Source of the DNA: Thiohalocapsa sp963695445 | GTDB taxonomy: Bacteria; Pseudomonadota; Gammaproteobacteria; Chromatiales; Chromatiaceae | Assembly (NCBI GenBank): GCA_963695445.1 | Contig: CAVOGV010000007.1 | Location: 52,783-116,782 of the forward strand | Direction of reading: 5' to 3' | Length of the DNA stretch: 64,000 nucleotides | Part shown: positions 27,218 through 35,439 of the stretch, piece by piece | Numbering within the stretch: the stretch's first letter is position 1 | Layout: each line of letters opens with the position of its first letter | The notes under the pieces: model-generated | Told to the model about the DNA's origin: nothing | Databases searched by the model: none | Seen by the model: the letters and a program-made list of their open reading frames with translations, nothing else | Position numbers and translations under genes: made by a program

Positions 27218-28276
27218 CTACGGTGACTCGTCAGGTCCTTTGATCGCGGTAATCTTGTCCAATGCCTCGGGCGCCAAGTCGCTCATAATGGCCAAGAAAT
27301 CCATCTTGACCAGGCGACGTGCGCGTTTTAACAGCAATGGGACGGGACTCGACGGCTCACTACGGTTGTAGTAAGCGCACAGTGCGTCGAGCACGCGAAC
27401 GACGTCGTCCCGGCTTGCGATACGCATAGGGTCTGTATTGGGCGCGGCCATTTTCTCGTTGCCGAGGTGTCCCGAAGCATCGCTTGGTGCGTGCGCTCCC
27501 GATTCGGCATCGGGCGCGGCATCCTGTGGCCGACGTTCGTTCAGTCGAACCTGCAGAGTCGCTTCGATGGTCGACAATAGCGCGAGCAATGAGTCGAAGT
27601 CTGGGCACGCGACCGCCTGGACATGGTTTCCGAGCGATGTGCTTAATGCGCGAACCTGCCCAGCAGCAGAGGCGGCGGCGCTCGCGTAGGACTCCAGCTC
27701 TTCGAGGTCGCAATCCATGAATGCCGCGTGCACGGACGCGATGTCTAGCGGCGTTACGCCGGGGGCGGGTCTCGTCTTGCCTTCCGCAAGCTCGATATCG
27801 CGTAACGCAAGGGTGCCGAAGGTTGGTGAACGTAGCAGCGGCGCATCGCGTAGTGGCGTGATGACGATGGTTGGATCGGCCAGCGTCGACAGGACATTGA
27901 TTCGTTCCGTCGGGTCGTTGTCGTCCGACGTGTCAAGCGCCGGGTAGAGGTTGTCCCAGTACCGATCGACCAAGCCGGCGAGCAGTTGCATGCCGGCGTG
28001 CAAGCCTGGCAGGGAGTTTCTGTGGAGCAATGCGCGTAACAGCAATAGTCCGATGCGGAGATCTTTCGACCGGAGAAGAAGATCCGCGCAGGCGGTCTGA
28101 AGTTTTTGCCAGTCCGGTTCTTCCGCGGGGACGACCGTGTCGCCCATGACGCGTTCGGGCGTCCCGTTCGCGAGTCTCATGACCTCTAGAAATGCCGGGT
28201 CGTATTCCAGGTCATCTCCTGCAGGCATGTCCGCGGAGACGGGCGTCAGCAGCGCATCAACATCGATTACCGGCAT
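27218..28276 (-). CDS. tssA: T6SS cap protein TssA (ImpA N-terminal domain)
   Basis: 352 residues. The N-terminal half is an ImpA_N domain: DVDALLTPVSADMPAGDDLE, the DWQKLQTACADLLLRSKDLR segment and LVDRYWDNLYPALD. The C-terminal part includes SRDDVVRVLDALCAYYNRSE and PLLLKRARRLVKMDFLAIM. TssA caps and primes tube and sheath assembly. It is the first gene of the minus-strand arm, 131 bases upstream of tssB, so a promoter for the arm probably lies in the 28277-28650 gap. Confidence 0.93.
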   Translation of the reverse strand: MPVIDVDALLTPVSADMPAGDDLEYDPAFLEVMRLANGTPERVMGDTVVPAEEPDWQKLQTACADLLLRSKDLRIGLLLLRALLHRNSLPGLHAGMQLLAGLVDRYWDNLYPALDTSDDNDPTERINVLSTLADPTIVITPLRDAPLLRSPTFGTLALRDIELAEGKTRPAPGVTPLDIASVHAAFMDCDLEELESYASAAASAAGQVRALSTSLGNHVQAVACPDFDSLLALLSTIEATLQVRLNERRPQDAAPDAESGAHAPSDASGHLGNEKMAAPNTDPMRIASRDDVVRVLDALCAYYNRSEPSSPVPLLLKRARRLVKMDFLAIMSDLAPEALDKITAIKGPDESP

Positions 28277-28652
28277 ATCGGTTGTCCCGAGTTGGCCTAG
28301 GCCGTATTGCGTTACTCTTGGTGCGGACGGCGTGCTTGCCGCATCTGCGGGGAGATTCAGATCAACGTTTCCAACCTACCCAGCTAGTGCGACTTACCTC
28401 GATACTAGCCCAACTAGGAGCTAGATGCTACGTCACCTTAACGTCGAGCACAGGGCGATGCTTAGTCAACCAATAATGGCGTCGCTACGTGATGTTGTGC
28501 TCGATTCCGAGCAACACTCGGCGAGGAAAGATTACTATGATTCCTGCAACGCGTCCGTTGCCTATCGCATTGTATTCCGGTGCATTCCTGACCGTCCCAA
28601 AGGGCTCCTGGGCGATCTCCATGCGGATATTCCACATTGACGCATGGTCGGG
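28277..28652. other. Intergenic region between tssA and tRNA-Ser
   Basis: Divergent gap of about 375 bases that should hold the tssA promoter (minus strand) and the upstream promoter region of the tRNA gene. No gene is recognised. I found no convincing sigma-54 motif on the tssA side by eye. Confidence 0.45.
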
Positions 28653-28658
28653 TATACT
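28653..28658 (+). promoter_or_regulatory. -10 element (TATACT) of the tRNA-Ser gene
   Basis: TATACT starts 18 bases before the first base of the tRNA, at the expected distance for a stable-RNA promoter. The -35 region at the correct spacing (around 28630) is only TTCCAC. TTGACG at 28637 is too close to serve with this -10. Confidence 0.45.
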
Positions 28659-28670
28659 GATTGGCTTGCT

Positions 28671-28760
<90 letters not shown>

Positions 28761-28779
28761 ATCAATTCCGCAGAAAACC

Positions 28780-28811
28780 GAGAAGAATCATCTTGAAAGA
28801 TGATTCTTCTC
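28780..28811 (+). terminator. Strong hairpin after tRNA-Ser
   Basis: GAGAAGAATCATCT and AGATGATTCTTCTC form a 14-bp perfect stem around a TGAA loop, starting 20 bases after the tRNA 3' end. The downstream tail is TCCTCGG rather than a pure U-run, but the stem stability and position make a terminator or tRNA 3'-processing signal likely. Confidence 0.6.
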
Positions 28812-29343
28812 CTCGGTCAGCGTTATAGCGAGGCGATGCCTCAGGCCGACGAGAGCACGACACCGGGTTGCTCGGTCTAAACGTTGCTTCGGGTAGGCCA
28901 AGCGCCCGTGGCCGAGGGCCCCTTTACAACGCGATAGCGCAAATTTGCCACCCGGCTCTTAGCCTTCGATCGGCGAGCGCGTTGTCGGCATGAAGCTAGA
29001 CGCATCTGCTGTGATTTGCCGCTGTCAGAGGACCTGCCTCACCCTTCCACCCTCGCGACAATGTCTCACCCTGTTCCATGCCTGCGAGCGATGGTCGTCC
29101 ACCTTCGACAGTCGACGACGGCACTACGACCGCGGGTGCCTACCCAAACACACGGGAAAGGTCATGGCTCTCGCCCGAGACGCCGAGGCTCACAAGTGAC
29201 GTAAGATTTGCGTGCCCTCGATCCCGCCCGCTGCCAGGTCGAATAGTCGTCGCGGGTCTCACATCGAATTGCCGCGGCGTTACTTGATCTCGGCGTGATA
29301 GCCACTTCTTGAAACGTCTTGGCTGCGAAGAGCGGCAATGGCT
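28812..29343. other. Gene-free stretch before tadA
   Basis: About 530 bases with several short ORFs on both strands, none of which resembles a known protein or has a good start site. It separates the T6SS island and tRNA from the housekeeping block. Confidence 0.4.
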
Positions 29344-29856
29344 TCAGCGCTTGGCGCGAAAGAAGGCGCGGAGGGTCTCGGCGCATTGTTGTTCCAGCAG
29401 GCCGCCTTGGCAGTCGGTTTGATGGTTGAATCGGCTGTCGGAGGGCAGTAGGTCGAAGACGCTGCCGCAGGCGCCGCCCTTGGGGTCGGGGGCGCCGTAG
29501 ATGACGCGGGCGATGCGGGCGTGGACGATGGCGCCAGCGCACATGGGGCAGGGCTCCAGCGTGACGTAGAGCTCGGTGCCGGGCAGGCGGTAGTTGCCGA
29601 TGCGTTGGGCGGCATCGCGCAGGGCCTGGATCTCGGCGTGGGCGGTGGGGTCGTGGGCGCCGATGGGCCGGTTCCAGCCCTCGCCGATGAGTTCTCCGTC
29701 CTTGATCAGGACGGCGCCGACCGGGACCTCGCCTTCGGCCGCGGCGCGTTCGGCCAGTGTCAGCGCGTGGCGCATCCAGCGCTCATCGGGCGCCGTTTGC
29801 GCGTCGTTCGGCGGGATCACGAATGCTGTGCTGGGGGCTGGTCGGCTCATTCCCAT
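29344..29856 (-). CDS. tadA: tRNA-specific adenosine deaminase TadA
   Basis: 170-residue zinc-dependent deaminase that converts adenosine 34 to inosine in tRNA-Arg(ACG). The catalytic HAE motif is at residues 73-75 (TAHAEIQALRDA) and the zinc-binding PCxxC at 102-106 (TLEPCPMCAGAIVHARI). The DPKGGACGS segment and C-terminal FFRAKR also fit. The start overlaps the end of guaA; a second in-frame ATG forms ATGA with the guaA stop, so translation is probably coupled. Confidence 0.95.
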   Translation of the reverse strand: MGMSRPAPSTAFVIPPNDAQTAPDERWMRHALTLAERAAAEGEVPVGAVLIKDGELIGEGWNRPIGAHDPTAHAEIQALRDAAQRIGNYRLPGTELYVTLEPCPMCAGAIVHARIARVIYGAPDPKGGACGSVFDLLPSDSRFNHQTDCQGGLLEQQCAETLRAFFRAKR

Positions 29857-31420
29857 TCGATGGTGCCGGGCGGCTTGCCGGTGATGTCGTAGACGACGCG
29901 CGAGACGCCGGGGATCTCGTTGACGATGCGCCGGCAGACCAGTTCGAGGAATTCGTAGGGCAGGTGCGCCCAGCGGGCGGTCATGAAGTCGACGGTCTCG
30001 ACCGCGCGCAGCGCGATCACATGGGCATACTGGCGGTTGTCGCCGACGACGCCGACGGAGCGCACCGGCAGGAACACCGCGAACGCCTGCGAGACCTTGT
30101 CGTAGAGGTCGGCCCGTGCAGCTCTTCGATAAAGATGTGGTCGGCCAGGCGCAGGGTGTCGGCGTAGTCCTTGTGCACCTCGCCCAGGATGCGCACGCCG
30201 AGGCCGGGGCCTGGGAACGGGTGCCGGTAGACCATCTCGGCGGGCAGGCCGAGCTCGACGCCGAGCTTGCGCACCTCGTCCTTGAACAGCTCGCGCAGCG
30301 GTTCGACCAGCTTGAGCTTCATGTGCTCGGGCAGGCCGCCGACGTTGTGGTGCGACTTGATGACCTTGGCCTTGCCGGTTTTGGCGCCGGCGGATTCGAT
30401 CACGTCCGGATAGATGGTGCCCTGGGCCAGCCATTTGACGTTCGGCAGCTTGCTCGCCTCTTCATCGAAGACGTCGATGAAGGTGTTGCCGATGCGCTTG
30501 CGCTTCTGCTCCGGGTCTTCGACGCCGGCGAGCCGATCCAGAAAGCGCGCCTCGGCATCGACGCGGATCACGCGCACGCCCATGTGGCGGGCGAAGGTGG
30601 CCATGACCTGATCGCCTTCGCCGAGACGCAGCAGGCCGTTGTCGACGAAGACGCAGATGAGTTTGTCGCCGATGGCCCGGTGCAGCAGGGCGGCCACCAC
30701 GGACGAGTCGACGCCGCCGGAGAGGCCCAGCAGCACCTCGTCGTCACCGACCTGCTCGCGCACGGCGGCGATGGCGTCGTCGATGATGTTGGACGGCGTC
30801 CAGAGGTTGCCGCAGCCGCAGATCTCATGGCAGAAGCGCTCGATGATGCGGCTGCCTTGACGCGTGTGTGTGACCTCCGGATGGAACTGCACGCCGTAGA
30901 AGCCGCGGGCCTCGTCGGCGATGCCGGCCAGCGGCGCATTGTCGGTGGTTGCGATGGCCTTGAAGCCGGTCGGCAGCGATTCGACGCGGTCGCCGTGACT
31001 CATCCAGACATCGAGCAGACCGTAGCCCTCGGGGCTGGTGTGGTCTTCGATGTCGCGCAGCAGCCGGGAGTGACCGCGGGCACGGACCTGGGCGTAGCCG
31101 TATTCGCGCTCGGTGGCGGCGGCGACGCTGCCGCCGAGCTGCGCGGCCATGGTCTGCATGCCGTAGCAGATGCCGAGCACCGGCACGCCCAGGTCGAAGA
31201 TCAACGGGTCCGCGCGGGGCGTCTCGACCTCGTGCACCGATTGCGGTCCGCCGGATAGGATCACGCCCTTGGGTGCGAACTCGCGGATCAGGTCCGGCGC
31301 CATGTCCCAGGGATGCAGCTCGCAGTAGACCCCGGCCTCGCGCACGCGCCGCGCAATGAGCTGGGTGTACTGCGAGCCGAAGTCCAGGATCAGGATGCGG
31401 TCGGCGTGGATGTTGGGCAT
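29847..31420 (-). CDS. guaA: GMP synthase GuaA (glutamine-hydrolysing), one frameshift
   Basis: Catalyses XMP to GMP using glutamine and ATP. The ATG at 31420 begins MPNIHADRILILDFGSQYTQ. The glutaminase domain has GICYGMQTMA (nucleophile Cys) and GVQFHPEVTHT. The synthetase P-loop is LLGLSGGVDSSVVAAL and the dimerisation domain has HPFPGPGLGVRILGE. A one-base loss near 30113 changes frame after FIEELH; the other frame resumes ADLYDKVSQAFAVFLPVRSV and ends GKPPGTIEWE. With one base restored the gene encodes about 524 residues, the usual length. As guaA is normally essential without guanine, the break is probably a sequence error. It lies downstream of guaB. Confidence 0.95.
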
Positions 31421-31444
31421 GGAAGTATCGAGGAGCGAGGTGCT

Positions 31445-31535
31445 AGTGTCGAGGTTCTCTAGGTAAGGACGTTGCGAGGGGGAGCCGGCATGCCGATGCA
31501 TCCCCCTCGCAACTCGCCCCTAGCAACTCGACACT
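31445..31535. repeat. Long inverted repeat in the guaB-guaA gap
   Basis: GTTGCGAGGGGGA (31471-31483) and TCCCCCTCGCAAC (31501-31513) form a 13-bp perfect stem around a 17-base loop. Outer arms AGTGTCGAG (31445-31453) and CTCGACACT (31527-31535) add 9 bp and touch the guaB stop. This may be an attenuator, an mRNA-processing site or a dispersed repeat between guaB and guaA. Confidence 0.6.
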
Positions 31536-33001
31536 TAATTTTCTATCCGATAATTCGGCGCTTCTTTGGTGATCTGCACGTCGTGCACGTGCGATTCACG
31601 CATGCCGGCACCGCTGACGCGCACGAACTGCGGCTTGGTGCGCATCTCTTCGATGGTGCGGCAGCCGGTGTAGCCCATGCTGGAGGCGAGGCCGCCGAGC
31701 AACTGGGTGATGACGTTGAGCACGCTGCCCTTGTACGGCACGCGGCCTTCGATGCCCTCCGGTACCAGCTTGTCCTTCTCGGTGTCTTCTTGGAAGTAGC
31801 GGTCGCTGGAGCCTTCCTTCGCGCCCATGGCGCCGAGCGAGCCCATGCCGCGGTAGGACTTGTAGGAGCGGCCCTGATAGATCTCGACCTCGCCGGGGGC
31901 CTCGTCGGTGCCGGCGAACAGGCCGCCGATCATGACCGTGTTGGCGCCGGCGGCGATGACCTTGGCGATGTCGCCGGAGTAGCGCAGCCCGCCGTCGGCG
32001 ATCAGCGGCACGCCGGTGCCGGCCAGGGCCTCGTTGACGTTGGCAACGGCGGTGATCTGCGGTACGCCGACACCGGCGACGATGCGCGTGGTGCAGATGG
32101 AGCCGGGGCCGATGCCGACCTTGACGGCATCGGCGCCGGCCTCGACCAACGCGCGGGCGGCGTCGCCGGTGGCGATGTTGCCGCCGATGACCTGCACGTC
32201 CGGGAAGTGGTCCTTGATCCAGCGGATGCGGTCGAGCACGCCCTGGGAGTGACCGTGAGCGGTGTCGACGACCAGCACGTCGACGCCGGCCTCCACCAGC
32301 GCCGTCACGCGCTCCTCGGTGCCCTTGCCGACGGACACCGCGGCACCGACACGCAGCCGCTCGCGGTCGTCGCGGGAGGCCTTCGGAAAGTCCGCGGCCT
32401 TCTGGATGTCCTTGACGGTGATCAGCCCGCGCAGCTCGAAGGCGTCGTTGACCACCAGCACCTTCTCGATGCGGTGCTTGTGCAGCAGGCCCAGCACCTC
32501 GTCGCGGCTGGCGCCCTCTTTGACCGTCACCAGCCGCTCGCGCGGGGTCATGATGGCCGAGACCGGCGAGTCCATGCGGGTCTCGAAGCGCAGGTCGCGC
32601 CCGGTGACGATGCCGACCAGGTGCCCGTCCTCGGTGACCGGAACGCCGGAGATGTTGTGCGAGCGGGTGATGGCCAGGACGTCGCCGACGGTCATTTGCG
32701 AGTCGACCGTCACCGGGTCGCGGATGATGCCGGCCTCGTAGCGCTTGACCGCCATGACCTCGCGGGCCTGGCGTTCGGCGGACATGTTCTTGTGCACGAT
32801 GCCGATGCCGCCTTCGAGCGCCATGGCGATGGCGAGTCGCGCCTCGGTGACGGTGTCCATTGCCGCGGACATCAGCGGGATCTTGACGTCGATCGCGCGG
32901 GTCAGCCGGGTGCTGAGATCCACCTCGCTGGGCACGATGGAAGAGTGGGCTGGGACGAGCAGGACGTCGTCGAAGGTGAGAGCTTCCCCGAGCATGCGCA
33001 T
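31535..33001 (-). CDS. guaB: IMP dehydrogenase GuaB
   Basis: 488 residues, full length. Oxidises IMP to XMP with NAD, the first committed step to GMP; guaA follows. Landmarks: N-terminal EALTFDDVLLVPAHSSIVPS, paired CBS domains around residues 95-205 (SHNISGVPVTEDGHLVGIVT; RIEKVLVVNDAFELRGLITV), catalytic loop GPGSICTTRIVAGVGVPQ, the NAD/IMP site FAGTDEAPGE, and the RYFQ flap motif. Start at 33001 has GGAGG six bases upstream. Confidence 0.98.
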   Translation of the reverse strand: MRMLGEALTFDDVLLVPAHSSIVPSEVDLSTRLTRAIDVKIPLMSAAMDTVTEARLAIAMALEGGIGIVHKNMSAERQAREVMAVKRYEAGIIRDPVTVDSQMTVGDVLAITRSHNISGVPVTEDGHLVGIVTGRDLRFETRMDSPVSAIMTPRERLVTVKEGASRDEVLGLLHKHRIEKVLVVNDAFELRGLITVKDIQKAADFPKASRDDRERLRVGAAVSVGKGTEERVTALVEAGVDVLVVDTAHGHSQGVLDRIRWIKDHFPDVQVIGGNIATGDAARALVEAGADAVKVGIGPGSICTTRIVAGVGVPQITAVANVNEALAGTGVPLIADGGLRYSGDIAKVIAAGANTVMIGGLFAGTDEAPGEVEIYQGRSYKSYRGMGSLGAMGAKEGSSDRYFQEDTEKDKLVPEGIEGRVPYKGSVLNVITQLLGGLASSMGYTGCRTIEEMRTKPQFVRVSGAGMRESHVHDVQITKEAPNYRIEN

Positions 33002-33186
33002 GATGGGCCTCCGGCGGCAGGTGGATCTCGAAAAGTTAACCTCCTATGATAGGAACTCAAACGGCCGGGGTAAACGTTCTCGTCCGGTTATTTTTTTGAA
33101 GAAGGGCCGAGGGCTAGGGTCGAGGGCCTAGGGTCGGAACCAAGAGCTACGAGTCAGGCGCTTCGGCCCTGACGCTTGGCGCTCAG

Positions 33187-34643
33187 ATGCCTGGGCGCCC
33201 GCCAGCCAGGAAGCCAGGAAGCCTCGCCCGCTCCTCCATCCTCATACACCAGTCAGCAGACCTTCCCGCATGTCTTTTGCCGCAGGCCGCCGACACCGTC
33301 GTCGATTTCACCCGTGACATCTGGAGCGTGTCGCGCCTCAACGCCGAGGTGCGCGCGGTGCTGGACGGCAGCTTCCCGCTGCTCTGGGTGCAGGGGGAGT
33401 TGTCGAACCTGTCCCAACCGGCCTCCGGGCATATCTACTTCACGCTCAAGGACGAGGCCGCGCAGGTGCGCTGCGCCATGTTCCGCTTCAAGCGCCGGTT
33501 GTTGCAGTTCAAACCGGCCAACGGCGAGCAGGTGCTGATCCGCGCACGCGTCGGACTCTACGAGCCCCGCGGCGACTATCAGTTGATCGCCGAGCACATG
33601 GAGCCGGCCGGGGAGGGTGCGTTGCGCGTCGAATTGGAACGGCTCAAGCAGCGCTTGGCGGCCGAGGGCCTGTTCGACGAGGGCAAGAAGCGCCCGCTGC
33701 CGACCTTTCCGCGGCAAGTGGGCCTGATCACCTCCGCCAGCGGTGCCGCGCTGCATGACCTGTTGACGGTGCTGCGGCGGCGCCTGCCGCTGCTGCCGGT
33801 CCTGATCTATCCGGCCCAGGTGCAGGGCGAGGGTGCCGCTGCGACGCTGATCGAGGCGCTGGAACTCGCCAATCGCCGGGCCGAGTGCGACCTTTTGATC
33901 CTCGCCCGCGGCGGCGGCTCGCTGGAGGACCTGATGGCCTTCAACGACGAGGGCCTGGCACGGGCGATTCGGGCGTCCGCCATTCCTGTTGTGACCGGAA
34001 TCGGCCACGAGGTCGATTTCAGCATCGCCGACTTGGCCGCTGACCGGCGCGGCGCGACGCCGTCGGCGGCGGCGGAACTGGCGACGCCGTCGGTGGAGCA
34101 TCTGGCGCAACAGCTGCAGGCCCTGCAACGACGCCTGCCCGCGGCGCAACGCCGCACCCAGGAAGCGCTGCGGCGCAAGTTGGATCATGCCAGCAGACAC
34201 TTGCGGCTACTGCATCCCGATGGCTCGTCTGGAGCAGTTGTCGCAGAAACTCGATGGGCTCGAGGCGCGGATCCGCGCCACGCTCTCGGTGCGGCTTGCC
34301 CGTGCGCAGGCGAGCCTGCGGTCGCAGGCGGGATCGGCTGCTGCGCGCGACCCCGCTGCGGTACGTCGAGTCCGAGGGCAGGTCGCTGCGGGCGCTGAAC
34401 GCCCGCTTGGAGCGAGCCGGCGCGCATCTGGTGAGCGACCGCACCGAGCGGCTTGCGTCCATCGCGCGGCGCTTGGACGCCCTCAGCCCCCTGTCGACCC
34501 TGGCGCGCGGTTATTCGATCGTCACGCTGGCGGCGACTGGCGAACTCGTGCGCGACGCGACAACGGTAGCCGACGGGGCCCACATCACAGTGAAATGCCT
34601 GCGCGGTCAGCTGGCAGCGCGCGTTGAAGCGTCTTCGGATTGA
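33187..34643 (+). CDS. xseA: Exodeoxyribonuclease VII large subunit XseA, two frameshifts
   Basis: Large subunit of the single-strand DNA exonuclease. The long first frame has an OB-type domain (WVQGELSNLSQPASGHIYFT), the conserved LITSASGAALHDLLTVLRRR, and the ARGGGSLEDLMAFNDE and VVTGIGHEVDFSIADLAADR motifs. It shifts after HLRLLHP near 34219 (one extra G), continuing RLEQLSQKLDGLEARIRATL. It shifts again near 34330-34360 to reach SPLSTLARGYSIVTL and the stop at 34643. The start is uncertain: no ATG lies just before the conserved WSVSRLNAEVRAVLDG segment, so 33187 may be too far upstream; a start near 33270 is likely. Confidence 0.85.
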
Positions 34644-35067
34644 GCGCGCGGCGACTGGCGTTGCGTCCGCTTCGGGTAGGTGCCGTATCGGCGGGCGCAA
34701 AGCGTCGAATCGTGCCAACGAAATTGATGGTTTCGTGTAAGCTCGCTGGCTTCTTCGCGTCGGTAGTTGTGCCGAAGTCAGTCGGTTACTTTCATTTTGT
34801 CGACGATTTCCCCCTGCTCGTCGTCCGCTTTGTCTAAAGCGACCAAAGCGCACGAGCACCAATGCCTGTCTCTTCCGGGGTGTGATCCTGCCTCTAGGCG
34901 CCAATTTCTGGTGCGATTTCCGTTTCCCTGTCATCGCGTGGACGACTTCAAATCCTCATTGACAACAGAAAGTTGCACGGGCGAGACTAACCCGGCCACT
35001 GGCAGCGTGTGTTGGCTAGCGCGGCTGTCGATTCTCTCGTGCCGATCGAGGCTCTTGGAACTGGGAG
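34644..35067. other. Gap after xseA, no gene recognised
   Basis: About 420 bases between xseA and the PAS segment. Short ORFs on both strands do not resemble known proteins. Confidence 0.4.
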
Positions 35068-35439
35068 GTGCATCCTTGGACGACTGCAACGGAGACGACA
35101 GCCTTGATAGTGACCCCGCTGGCCTGTCCTTGTGCCAACGGATCATGGACGACAGTCAGCGATGCCGTGGCCATCGTTGACCACCATTCAGTGTATCGGG
35201 CAGCCAGTCCCGCATTTCTTGCCGCGTTTGACTCGACGCGTGACGGCTTGATTGGGCGCCGGATCGACCAGGTGCAGAGCGCCAGGGCCTGCTCTCGCTG
35301 TCTCGCTGGCTGACGTCGAGCGTTGCTTGCGCGGCGAGCCGGTGCATAGGCTGATATCCGCACCGCATGCCAGCGCCGGGCCATACCTCGCATCCAGTCG
35401 TTCCTATGCGACTTCACTACCCTGCCCTGGTACGGCACC
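35068..35439 (+). other. Out-of-frame N-terminal PAS segment of the downstream GGDEF-EAL gene
   Basis: The translation TVSDAVAIVDHHSVYRAASP followed by FLAAFDSTRDGLIGRRID is a PAS N-terminal half. The reading then moves to another frame (DVERCLRGEPVHR) and a third (FLCDFTTLPWYG) which enters the intact frame of the GGDEF-EAL protein. Together these look like a first PAS domain of the same protein split by two frameshifts, so the true start is probably a GTG near 35068-35110. Confidence 0.55.

Noticed and set aside
28637..28658. TTGACG with TATACT as a full tRNA promoter
   Set aside because: The spacer is only 10 bases, too short for sigma-70; only the -10 is kept.
31472..33049. 525-residue plus-strand ORF opposite guaB
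   Set aside because: Antisense shadow of guaB with Ala/Gly/Asp/His-rich composition and no protein features.
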